A stretch of 64,000 bases of DNA. Origin: a virus. The notes under the pieces are model-generated. The model made no database searches and was not told the origin of the DNA. It saw only the letters and a program-made list of their open reading frames with translations. The stretch is from the IMG/VR virus record IMGVR_UViG_3300024308_000188, positions 62,001 to 126,000 of that record; one strand, written 5' to 3'. The translations under genes and the position numbers were made by a program. Shown here piece after piece: positions 28,330 through 36,334 of this stretch. Within the stretch, counting starts at the first letter, position 1. Every line of letters starts with the position of its first letter.

Positions 28330-29487
28330 TTATTCCTCGAAAAGTTGGTCGCTGAGTTTTTTGAATTCAACATCTTGATCTATAAGTGAGTAAGCTGCTT
28401 TATCTTGAACAGCAAACAATTTTCTCATAAGACCATAAGCTTCTTCGCTATACATGCCATCGCCTTTTGTTACCTTGCGAAGAATTTTAGTATAAAGAGA
28501 AGCAACAAGTTGATCATCAAGACCCACACCTAAAGTTTCATGATAACGATAAAGCAAGTGAATAACGCAATGAACACTGTCATCGATTATGTTCATGTCA
28601 ATATCGTTAGGTGTTAGTTGTCGCTGAATGCTTGAATGAATTTCTGACATAAGTTTTCTAATGCCAGATTCAATAAAAGCAGTAAGTGAGGAAGTTGGGC
28701 CATAGATCCAGTTAAATGCTTCAGCATCCAAATTTTGACCTATGTAAATACTATCCAAAATAAAAACAGTAAAGTATTTATAAAACCCTTCATCGATAAG
28801 TTTTGGAACAAGCAAATGTGAGTAATCTTGCCAAAACTTTTTGTTGTAATGCCAATAGCCAATTGGTACTTCTTTGAAAAGATACTCAGGTTGCTTTTCG
28901 TAAAATTGGTTATACAAACTTCTTAAAAAATGTGTGGAATATACAGAAGAATCCCACCAACCACGAGGATGAACAACAAAACTTTTTGAGACAAGTCCAA
29001 CAGTGTTATAAAGAAATTCAAGTTGCTTGTGAATATTGAAATCAATTCCGTATTTACGAGCTGTACTTTGATCCACAGTAATGGTTAAGTAGTTTAAATT
29101 TCTTAGGTCGGGGCCAAAAAGAAAATCATTACTAATCAAGTCGATTGTTGTTAACTGTTCAATCTTTTTCAAAGGTCGGCCAGTCAAACAAAAGGTGAAG
29201 GTTATAAGATTAGAAGGCAATGTGCTTCTTTTCTTAAAATTAACTTCAGAGTAACCGAAGCTTTTGCCAAGCGAAGTAGATACATTCACTAAAGAAAAGC
29301 TATTTGCTCGAACAAGAACAAATGGGTAACTCTCTAATCGATTCAAAATAAAAGTGAACAAAGAACCTAAGTGTCTACCTAGATCCTCTGTTCCATTGTT
29401 TTCTCTGACCACCAATGCACGTTTGACTTGTCGGCTTAAACCATTAACTGGGTTAAGCTTAAATGTAGAGGCAGCAGACAAGTGCAT
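28330..29487 (-). CDS. Hypothetical protein
   Basis: 385 residues, aromatic-rich (FYKYFTVFILDSIYIGQ, WDSSVYSTHFL), no known motif, no membrane segment. Its start overlaps the stop of the upstream gene by one base. Probably a virion component by position. Confidence 0.6.
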   Translation of the reverse strand: MHLSAASTFKLNPVNGLSRQVKRALVVRENNGTEDLGRHLGSLFTFILNRLESYPFVLVRANSFSLVNVSTSLGKSFGYSEVNFKKRSTLPSNLITFTFCLTGRPLKKIEQLTTIDLISNDFLFGPDLRNLNYLTITVDQSTARKYGIDFNIHKQLEFLYNTVGLVSKSFVVHPRGWWDSSVYSTHFLRSLYNQFYEKQPEYLFKEVPIGYWHYNKKFWQDYSHLLVPKLIDEGFYKYFTVFILDSIYIGQNLDAEAFNWIYGPTSSLTAFIESGIRKLMSEIHSSIQRQLTPNDIDMNIIDDSVHCVIHLLYRYHETLGVGLDDQLVASLYTKILRKVTKGDGMYSEEAYGLMRKLFAVQDKAAYSLIDQDVEFKKLSDQLFEE

Positions 29488-30905
29488 TATTGAATCGTCC
29501 GAAGCATTTCATTCACGACTTCAGGTTTTAAGTGAAGTTCTGTTCCAAGTTTTTTGATCTTATCGCGTGTCAAATCGTGTTTGGTTTTAGAAACCATTGC
29601 AACACGAATGTACTTGCGACGAGAATTGCGGCCGACTTCTTCACGCATGTTTGGTCGTGTACGTGTTTGAATTTGAGAAGTAATCTTTTTCAGATCGGCA
29701 ATCTTGTTGTAGTAAACACGATCTACTGCCGCAGCAATTTGTGTTTTTGCTTCCAACTCTTCTTCTTTGCTTAAGCCTTTGACCAAACGGAAAATCAAGA
29801 AATCATCGACTTGACGTAACTGGTCAACATATTCAATTGATGCAAATTCAGGAATACGTTTCATTTGGCTGGTTGTTAAGCCAACGGCTACGCGATCACG
29901 AGTTGGATTACCCATATCCTGAGTTAACATTGCACCAATTAAGCGTTTCATTTCAGCTGTGTTAGATAAAGGTTTACCGATTGGGAAAGAACCAGGAATC
30001 TTATCACTTGTTAAACTAATAACATGGTAAGAAAGTTCACCAGTTCCAATATCAATTGAACCAGTAACAACAATTGAATAATCATCACGCACATGACCGC
30101 CAACAGTTACCAAATCTTTTATATGAATAAAAGTCTGGTAGTTGATTTTGCTACGGTCAATACTCTTGCCTTCAGGACGGCCAGATTTACCGACATAAGC
30201 TGTTGTGTCAGGAGAAGTTGTTTTGTAGACAAAAGTGTTCTGAGTAATTGCACTGTAAAGGCGCTTGTCAATAACATCAGTTAAATATTCGACGACACCT
30301 TTGATCATTGCATTATGATGTTTAGGTCTTGTTTCACGCGCAATTTTGGACATAGCCTTCAGCTGATCTTCAACAGCTGTCTTAGCCAAGTTAATTGAGG
30401 CACGTAAATTCTGACGAAGCAGACGATTGTTTTCCATCTTTGTAAAAGTGGAACTCATTAAAACTTGTTCTGCTATCTCAAGCTCGGCAATGTGCTGCTC
30501 AAGTTTGTGCAGAGTTTCATTTTCTTTCGCAATTTCTTTTAAATCAGGAGCAGTGAAAGAAGTCAATTTTGTCGTAACGCTAGGAAGCTTTACATCTGAA
30601 GCAGGAATTGGAGTACCAGCTTCGCGTTTCTTTTTGACTTTCTTTGCTTCGTATTCTTCGATTCTATCTTGTTGATCATCTAGATCGCCAAGTTCGATTC
30701 TGTTGGTTTTAGAACTGGCTATTGCAATCGTGTACACTGAAGGTTTAGTTTTTTTAGATGATACAGATTGCAGAAAATGTTCCGTATCTTCACTCAAGAT
30801 TTTAACTTCATCGCTCAGTGTACTTATAATAGCAGCTAATTCTTTTACAGAACGTGCTGAGCGAATTGATTCCGCTCTTTCTGATAAGCGATTTACCTTA
30901 AACAT
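29487..30905 (-). CDS. Hypothetical coiled-coil protein
   Basis: 472 residues. Residues ~1-190 are largely coiled coil. The middle contains a compact beta region (VVTGSIDIGTGELSYHVISL), and the C-terminus is a basic helix (MREEVGRNSRRKYIRVAMVSKTKHD). No family recognised. It starts a transcript, with a TATAAT box upstream. Confidence 0.6.
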   Translation of the reverse strand: MFKVNRLSERAESIRSARSVKELAAIISTLSDEVKILSEDTEHFLQSVSSKKTKPSVYTIAIASSKTNRIELGDLDDQQDRIEEYEAKKVKKKREAGTPIPASDVKLPSVTTKLTSFTAPDLKEIAKENETLHKLEQHIAELEIAEQVLMSSTFTKMENNRLLRQNLRASINLAKTAVEDQLKAMSKIARETRPKHHNAMIKGVVEYLTDVIDKRLYSAITQNTFVYKTTSPDTTAYVGKSGRPEGKSIDRSKINYQTFIHIKDLVTVGGHVRDDYSIVVTGSIDIGTGELSYHVISLTSDKIPGSFPIGKPLSNTAEMKRLIGAMLTQDMGNPTRDRVAVGLTTSQMKRIPEFASIEYVDQLRQVDDFLIFRLVKGLSKEEELEAKTQIAAAVDRVYYNKIADLKKITSQIQTRTRPNMREEVGRNSRRKYIRVAMVSKTKHDLTRDKIKKLGTELHLKPEVVNEMLRTIQ

Positions 30906-30931
30906 AATTGGCCTTAACGGTTGCTATGGAT

Positions 30932-30960
30932 ATACACTAAAATTATATATCAGAGTGTTT
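30932..30960 (-). promoter_or_regulatory. Putative promoter with TATAAT box
   Basis: Minus strand reads CTGATATATAATTTTAG ~40 bases before the ATG at 30905 and just after the terminator at 30978-31007. The -10 is consensus-like; no good -35 is visible. Confidence 0.4.
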
Positions 30961-30977
30961 TTAACGACAGAAACGAA

Positions 30978-31012
30978 AAAAGGCCAAGAAATTAATCTCG
31001 GCCTTTTCTTTT
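30978..31012 (-). terminator. Rho-independent terminator (bidirectional shape)
   Basis: AAAAGGCC and GGCCTTTT arms (30978-30985 and 31000-31007) around a 14-base loop, with A/T tracts on both sides. It closes the repeat-protein gene at 31023. Confidence 0.8.
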
Positions 31013-31022
31013 TAACTAAGAA

Positions 31023-31793
31023 TTACTTCTTAGGGAACTTCGAAGTTCCTGGTTTCTTACCAGCTGGTGCAGCAGGTTTTTTGCCAGCAGGTTTTTTGCC
31101 AGCAGGTTTTTTGCCAGCAGGTTTTTTGCCAGCAGGAGCAGCAGGTTTTTTGCCAGCAGGAGCACTTGGCTTTTTACCAGCAGGAGCAGCAGGTTTTTTA
31201 CCGGCTGGAGCACTTGGCTTTTTGCCAGCAGGAGCTGTTGATGGCTTTTTGCCAGCAGGAGCAGCAGGTTTCTTACCAGCTGGAGCTGGAGCCTTAGTAC
31301 CAGGTTTACGAGCTTCGTACTTTTTCAGCTGATCAGCATGGCGTTGTTTCATACCTTCACGAGCAGCTTTCTGTTTTTCAGCACGTAACTTGTTGCTGGC
31401 TTTTTGACGTTCAGTTAAAGCTTTGAATTGCTCTTTTTGTTTAGTACGGATAGTACCACCACGAGCTTTCCAAGCGGCCAAACGCTCTTTTAAAGTTGTA
31501 GAAGCTTTAGGGGCTTTAGCTGGAGCTTTGCCTTCTTTAGCTTTACGTTTTTCAGCTAACAGTTTAGCGCGTTCTTTTTCAAACTTACGCTCAGCAGGAG
31601 TTTTCTTGCGGTCACGTAATTCAGCTTGCTTTTTAGCTTTTGCTTTTTCAGCAGCAGTCATTTTTTTACCATGACCAGCAGCAGCAGCTTTCTGAGCGGG
31701 AGTTTGTTTTTTAACTGGAGCGTTTACGTTACCGCCCAAGCGAGAACCAGCGCCTTTGCCGTCCTTGCCTTTACCTTTACCTTTAACAGCCAT
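31023..31793 (-). CDS. Lys/Ala/Pro-rich histone-like repeat protein
   Basis: 256 residues. The N-terminal ~165 residues are Lys/Ala/Arg-rich helices (KKMTAAEKAKAKKQAELRDRK), and the C-terminus carries about 11 units ending in AGKKP, most as A/S-A-P-A-G-K-K-P. Composition matches AlgP/H1-like nucleoid proteins. It likely binds DNA without sequence preference, condensing phage or host DNA (inference). It has its own AT-rich upstream region and its own terminator, a single-gene transcript. Slippage at the DNA repeat would change unit number in frame in multiples of 3 bases. Confidence 0.7.
   Translation of the reverse strand: MAVKGKGKGKDGKGAGSRLGGNVNAPVKKQTPAQKAAAAGHGKKMTAAEKAKAKKQAELRDRKKTPAERKFEKERAKLLAEKRKAKEGKAPAKAPKASTTLKERLAAWKARGGTIRTKQKEQFKALTERQKASNKLRAEKQKAAREGMKQRHADQLKKYEARKPGTKAPAPAGKKPAAPAGKKPSTAPAGKKPSAPAGKKPAAPAGKKPSAPAGKKPAAPAGKKPAGKKPAGKKPAGKKPAAPAGKKPGTSKFPKK
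31060..31290 (-). repeat. Tandem coding repeat encoding AGKKP units
   Basis: Near-identical 15- and 24-base units (plus strand CCAGCAGGTTTTTTG and variants) repeat about 11 times inside the histone-like gene; three consecutive 15-base units are identical at ~31088-31135. Confidence 0.85.
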
Positions 31794-31906
31794 AATAGAC
31801 CTCTACTTTTGAAATTAAATTAATTACTCTCCACGAGAATCTCTCACAATCCTCTTACCTTAAAATTACTATTATAAAAATAAAAATAAAATATTTAAAA
31901 TATTTT
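31794..31906. promoter_or_regulatory. Very AT-rich spacer with TATAAT box
   Basis: 113 bases, mostly A/T. On the minus strand TTTTTATAATAGTAATT lies ~70 bases before the histone-like gene, a plausible -10. No ORF or strong hairpin is seen. Confidence 0.4.
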
Positions 31907-32968
31907 TTAATAGCCTAAAGTGCGGAGTGCTTCAGTAACTGCTTTCTTTCCAAAAAGAAAATCTTCTTTTTTTAGTTTATTAGTTTTATAAAAATCTTTC
32001 AGGCCAAGCATGGGATCTATCTTTGGAAGTTCGCTAACTTCTTTTAAAAAGTTTTGGTCGTAGTCCAAATCAGCTTCAAGCTTTTTACCTTTAACTCCCC
32101 AAAGCTGGTCAATGTTTGGAACATCTTGTCTTAGTTTTGCAGGAACAACAATACCGTCAGCAACATAAAGCCTATAGCGTATGTTTGGATCTACGCGCAA
32201 AGCTGCGAATTCTTTCTGATTTGCTATGTGAACAGTTTCCAATCTAAATTTAGGAATATTATCTACGTATTCCCAATCAGCTTTCATCACTCCATTCTTG
32301 ACCTTGTATTTTACAACAGCAAAACCTTTAGGTAGTGTTTCGCCAAAGGTTTTTTGAAACAAAGCGCCTGGATAAAGGACTCTGAGTTTTTTAAGATACT
32401 GTCTCAGATGTATATGGCCGCTAACAGTGAAGTCACGTTGGCTATTGACCTTTAGTGCCTCTTTTACTTTTAATTCGCGGCCATTGTCACCAACAGCACC
32501 TTGAACATCACGGTGTATTATGTTCACAACTGGTTTATCAGAAGGCAGCAGTTCAGTAAATGGAAATGGGCAGAAATTAAAATCTATTCCACCAATTTTG
32601 CGGATTTCTCTTTGGTCTACAACCACAAAGTTCTTAAGCATTTTAAACTCAACCATAGTCTGAAAGATACTAAGGCTAGAAGTTTTGTTATCACCGTAAT
32701 CGTGATTGCCCATCAAGTAAAATGTTGTTACATGGTTGTCATACTTACTCAAGACAGCAATAAGTTTTTGAATACTTTCGGCAGTCATTTTATAACTGTC
32801 GCTTATGTCACCAGCAACAATAATATAAGGAATTGCCTTTTTAACAGCGTACTTGTAAACTTTTTCTACTTCAAATCCTATGCGGTCAGCGTGGTCGGAA
32901 GGGAAATGATTTTTCAGACCATCAAAATGCCAATCACCTGTATGAATTACCTGAACTTCCCGTGACAT
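31907..32968 (-). CDS. SbcD/Mre11-like nuclease subunit (T4 gp47-like)
   Basis: 353 residues with the calcineurin-type phosphoesterase motifs in order: VIHTGDWHFDG (H9, D12, H14), VAGDISD, MGNHDYGD, INIIHRDV and VSGHIHLRQ. A C-terminal domain of ~120 residues follows, as in Mre11/SbcD. Together with the SbcC-like ATPase at 36335-38683 it would form a DNA end-processing nuclease for recombination-dependent replication and host DNA breakdown. The two subunit genes are separated by five other genes of the same operon. Confidence 0.85.
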   Translation of the reverse strand: MSREVQVIHTGDWHFDGLKNHFPSDHADRIGFEVEKVYKYAVKKAIPYIIVAGDISDSYKMTAESIQKLIAVLSKYDNHVTTFYLMGNHDYGDNKTSSLSIFQTMVEFKMLKNFVVVDQREIRKIGGIDFNFCPFPFTELLPSDKPVVNIIHRDVQGAVGDNGRELKVKEALKVNSQRDFTVSGHIHLRQYLKKLRVLYPGALFQKTFGETLPKGFAVVKYKVKNGVMKADWEYVDNIPKFRLETVHIANQKEFAALRVDPNIRYRLYVADGIVVPAKLRQDVPNIDQLWGVKGKKLEADLDYDQNFLKEVSELPKIDPMLGLKDFYKTNKLKKEDFLFGKKAVTEALRTLGY

Positions 32969-33275
32969 AACTGCCTTCTTTTGTATGGATGATTAAATAT
33001 TTGTCTATGAATTTCAAATACTGCTTGTGCGCCAACTTTAAGATCTTTTCATCAAGTTGAAATTCTTTAAGATTACTTGGATGACCAACAGCACTATAGT
33101 TTTGAGTTACTTTCCATTTTCCGTCAATGAGTTTTAAATATTCATAGTCAGTAAAGGTAATGCTAGGTGAAGGATAAGAGTGAGTGGTAACAGAGAAATA
33201 ATAAATCTTTTTCTTATTACCACACGGAGAAGTACGTTCGACCTTTAACTGAGGAACCTTAGACTTCGACTTCAT
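32934..33275 (-). CDS. Hypothetical protein
   Basis: 113 residues, basic N-terminus, Tyr-rich. It overlaps the nuclease gene by 35 bases and the upstream gene by 17, so both ends depend on packed translation. No motif recognised. Confidence 0.55.
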   Translation of the reverse strand: MKSKSKVPQLKVERTSPCGNKKKIYYFSVTTHSYPSPSITFTDYEYLKLIDGKWKVTQNYSAVGHPSNLKEFQLDEKILKLAHKQYLKFIDKYLIIHTKEGSYVTGSSGNSYR

Positions 33276-33720
33276 CTAAAAATACCTTGAAGATATTTTC
33301 TGGAACAAACAAAATGTGTTGAGTGCTATCAATAGAATATCCAGCGTAGTTTACAAAATCTGTTACTTGTTTCATAAACAAAGTGATGTCTACGACAGGA
33401 AGCATTGGAGCATCAGGACAAAGCTTATGGTAGTAAGTTTTGAAATCTTGCTGAAGTGAACCAACTTGAATTTTATTAGGCTCTAAATTTTTCTTAAGAT
33501 TTTGCGTGATATTTTGTGCAATAGCAAGAGTGAATGCTAATGATTCTAAAGAGACAGCATCAGGATCGTCTGAAAAATCACGCATGGTTACTTTCGCAAA
33601 ATATTTGCAGTTACAATCAGAGAAAGATATGTCTGCAATATCACGCAGAAATAGATCAGCAAGTTCCGCCATACACAGTCGATGCCAATCTAAATGAGAT
33701 CCAACAGTATCAGGATTCAT
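33259..33720 (-). CDS. Hypothetical protein
   Basis: 153 residues. One Cys-x-Cys (SDCNCKYF) near residue 36; otherwise helical. It is in the recombination operon, with no recognised family. Confidence 0.6.
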   Translation of the reverse strand: MNPDTVGSHLDWHRLCMAELADLFLRDIADISFSDCNCKYFAKVTMRDFSDDPDAVSLESLAFTLAIAQNITQNLKKNLEPNKIQVGSLQQDFKTYYHKLCPDAPMLPVVDITLFMKQVTDFVNYAGYSIDSTQHILFVPENIFKVFLDEVEV

Positions 33721-33729
33721 AAAATATCC

Positions 33730-34587
33730 TTAAGGAAGAAGAAACATAAACTTATTGCGGTTAGAAATAACCCAATGTGAAGGATCTACCCAACCTTGTG
33801 GTGTATTTCGGACAGTATCTGAAAATGGTGTGTAGTACGTTAGCAAATAAATGCAACAACCTTTCTCGAAAGAAATTCCCCATTTTTCCCAAGTGTCACG
33901 ATACTGATAACACTTATCACCGTGAGCAGCACCAGCACCAGCAGCCAAGTCAGGATTAAGACCAAGCTTTTCTAAAAACGTAGCAAAATGTTCATCTATA
34001 TATTTATAGTGATTCACTTCAGCTGTTTTCTTCATTGGACGAATGTAATGCTTGCAGAAAAAATCATCAATGAACTGAGGATCTACCTGAACTGTTTTTA
34101 CGAAACTTGTACCAGCTTGATTGCCAAACTTTTTGCTGTACAAGATTATTCCGTTGTTCTGAATTCTTTCCAAAGTAGTTCTGAATTTAACTTTGTCCGT
34201 GAACTTGTAACCAGTGCTGATAAAATCAAACAAATCCAGATCGTTATACTCAACATCGAAAACTGATATATCGATTTCACCACCAGACACGTAAGCAAAA
34301 GTCTGATCATAAATCTGACTAGAGTAGCCACAGAACATAGCGCAAAGTACAGCACGATCTGCTGAAGGAAGCTCAACAAGATCAGAGTCTGTTATATTCA
34401 ATAGCTCTTTATATAAGTTTACTGGGTTTATTTCGTAGCAATCATTTGCATTTGTTTTTGCTTGATCGCTTTGCGTAGCAGCATACATCAAATGAGTAAG
34501 ATGTCGTAAGATCAATGCGGCATTGCGTTGATAGGTTTCAGCTAAACCGTCTGGATGAAGATTAAGTTTGGTTAAATCCAAATTCAA
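33730..34587 (-). CDS. Hypothetical protein
   Basis: 285 residues if started at the TTG at 34587, which has AGGGG 7 bases upstream and directly follows the stop of the upstream gene. An ATG at 34626 would overlap that gene by 38 bases. The protein has aromatic-rich segments (YSSQIYDQTFAYVSGGEIDIS) and a Gly/Ala hinge (LAAGAGAAHGDKCY). No family recognised. Confidence 0.6.
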   Translation of the reverse strand: MNLDLTKLNLHPDGLAETYQRNAALILRHLTHLMYAATQSDQAKTNANDCYEINPVNLYKELLNITDSDLVELPSADRAVLCAMFCGYSSQIYDQTFAYVSGGEIDISVFDVEYNDLDLFDFISTGYKFTDKVKFRTTLERIQNNGIILYSKKFGNQAGTSFVKTVQVDPQFIDDFFCKHYIRPMKKTAEVNHYKYIDEHFATFLEKLGLNPDLAAGAGAAHGDKCYQYRDTWEKWGISFEKGCCIYLLTYYTPFSDTVRNTPQGWVDPSHWVISNRNKFMFLLP

Positions 34588-34588
34588 T

Positions 34589-35395
34589 TTATTTCCCCTT
34601 CTTTTCATTTGCAAGATAAGTATCAATACTGACCTTGCTTTTATCTGTTATTTGTTTATCGCTTTCAAGCATTTTTAAAATGTACATGAATTCATAAGGA
34701 TTCAAATCGTAAGCTGTTGATACGTCAGCTACATCAGGAACACCATTTATTTCTTTGAAAGCAATTTGATAGCGTCGTGCAATATCGGAAAAAAGAATAT
34801 CACTTATGTCAGACACTATTGCCGAGCTAAGTTTTATTTGAGTGCCAAGTCTTTTGAGTTCTTCTATAAGCTTTTCTTTAGACCAATCATTGCGTAAAAA
34901 CTGACAGCAGATTTTTTTAACAGGTTTTTGGTGAGTCTTGGCAGGTAACTTATAAATGTAAGTCATTAGCTTGTCAAAGACAGATCCAGATTTGGCTTTT
35001 TGAATAACAATGTCCAAATAAGTTACTTTCTTTTTCTGTATAGGTTTTTCAACAGGGTTAGAAAGAACCTCTAAATCTATTTCATCAAAAACAACTATTC
35101 GAGTTTTATTTTCAGAATCAATTCCGTAATCAAGTCTATTAAAGCCTTTGTACTCAAGCAAGAATAATGGTGAAGCAAATACAAAAACTTTTTGCTTTAA
35201 CCCACACAAAATCTTGTAATTGCGTACAAAATCTTCTCGACTTAGACAAATGATATATTTGGTTTTACGCAAACCTTCTGCCGTAAATACGGATTTGGGT
35301 TTTATGATCTTAAAAGTTGGGTTGGAATCAAAAGACAATAAAGCTTTAATAACTTCGTCTGGTGAATGTCCAGCTACTCCATAAAATACAGGCAT
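34589..35395 (-). CDS. Hypothetical protein, possible clamp-loader-delta-like
   Basis: 268 residues. An N-terminal alpha/beta part (KYIICLSREDFVRNYKIL, KVFVFASPLFLLEY, IVVFDEIDLEVL) is followed by a helical part (DIVIQKAKSGSVFDKLMTYIYKL, then LRNDWSKEKLIEELKRLG). This layout is loosely like pol III delta or gp62-type loader subunits, but no diagnostic residue supports it. It is preceded by the same ACTGTAAAT motif as the polymerase, clamp loader and primase genes. Confidence 0.6.
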   Translation of the reverse strand: MPVFYGVAGHSPDEVIKALLSFDSNPTFKIIKPKSVFTAEGLRKTKYIICLSREDFVRNYKILCGLKQKVFVFASPLFLLEYKGFNRLDYGIDSENKTRIVVFDEIDLEVLSNPVEKPIQKKKVTYLDIVIQKAKSGSVFDKLMTYIYKLPAKTHQKPVKKICCQFLRNDWSKEKLIEELKRLGTQIKLSSAIVSDISDILFSDIARRYQIAFKEINGVPDVADVSTAYDLNPYEFMYILKMLESDKQITDKSKVSIDTYLANEKKGK

Positions 35396-35420
35396 GGTTT
35401 AGGTATCTCCTTTGTAGTAG

Positions 35421-35429
35421 ATTTACAGT
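35421..35429 (-). promoter_or_regulatory. ACTGTAAAT motif, copy 4
   Basis: Minus strand TAAACTGTAAATCTACTAC, 25 bases before the ATG at 35395. It overlaps the stop codon of the upstream gene, whose last codons AAA CTG TAA are part of the motif. Confidence 0.6.
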
Positions 35430-36325
35430 TTAGCGTTTATATACTGAACTATTTCACTACAAATATCGTTTTCGCGTAAATTTAAAGAGCTGACAAATCC
35501 TGCAAAACTTTGAGTACCATAGCCGTCAAAAATATTTGCTATTAATGAAGCGTCATAATCAAGTCCAGATCTGCATCCTACTGACCAACTGCGATACACG
35601 TAACCACTTACTCTGCAATCAGAATACAAAAACACATAATCGTATTTTCCTAAACTAAGTAAATGTTTGATTATGTGATATGAGAAAAGTTTGGGCGCGT
35701 TAATGAAAGCACATTTGTAATCCAATAAATTTGAATAGCCGCAATTGGATGCAAGATAAGAAGCAGTGGTTTGAAAAAACGAACCAACTTGCATACCTTC
35801 AACCGCAAGTTCTGACAAATTAGGGCTTATAAAATGTTGGGTGTTTAATAAAAACGCATCTTCCTCACACTGCAACATTTTATAACGCAATCCATCATAA
35901 ATAAAACGGCTATTAGATATTTCATTTTTATGTAGTACAACATCCTCTATAATAAGTAATGTTTCTGGAACCATGTCGCTCGGTAAAAAATATGACCACG
36001 CAGATACGCAAGTGCTTCGCTCAGGAATGGAAAACTGAGTTATTTTGGTTTTGCTTGATTCTGATAGCTCAACAGGCATATGATCTATGTATGTCACGTT
36101 TTTACCATAAGATGATATACGTGCAAGATCTTGCGGTGTAAGATGTAAGCCGAGAATATAAATGTGATCGGCTATATCACCTTTTGTGAAATATTCAAAA
36201 ATGCTGAGCTTTCCATAATCAAATGCTAAATAAATAGCATCATTTTTGAATCTAAAATATGCGGCCAACGCAGAAGCTTGGCCGTCCATTGTGTGAGCGT
36301 TATACACAACATAAGTTTTAGACAT
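35423..36325 (-). CDS. DHH-superfamily phosphoesterase-like protein, degenerate motifs
   Basis: 300 residues. The N-terminus 'VVYNAHTMDGQASALAAYFRF' matches DHH motif I (H-x-D-x-DG-x-AS). 'VTYIDHMPVEL' is in the place of the DHH motif, with DHM instead of DHH. The C-terminal 'GYGTQSFAGFVSSL' replaces the DHHA1 GGGH-x-x-A-A-G-F. The order and spacing fit a DHH/DHHA1 exopolyphosphatase or oligonucleotidase, but three metal or substrate residues are altered, so it may bind rather than cut, or use a shifted set of ligands. It lies in the SbcCD operon. Confidence 0.6.
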   Translation of the reverse strand: MSKTYVVYNAHTMDGQASALAAYFRFKNDAIYLAFDYGKLSIFEYFTKGDIADHIYILGLHLTPQDLARISSYGKNVTYIDHMPVELSESSKTKITQFSIPERSTCVSAWSYFLPSDMVPETLLIIEDVVLHKNEISNSRFIYDGLRYKMLQCEEDAFLLNTQHFISPNLSELAVEGMQVGSFFQTTASYLASNCGYSNLLDYKCAFINAPKLFSYHIIKHLLSLGKYDYVFLYSDCRVSGYVYRSWSVGCRSGLDYDASLIANIFDGYGTQSFAGFVSSLNLRENDICSEIVQYINAKL

Positions 36326-36334
36326 AAAATACCT

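Noticed and set aside
31060-31290. CRISPR array
   Set aside because: Units are adjacent coding repeats without spacers. No other regularly spaced repeats were seen in the window.
30703-31332. 209-residue plus-strand frame with FLPAG repeats
   Set aside because: It is the antisense of the Lys/Ala/Pro repeat gene; repeats stay open in several frames because of composition.
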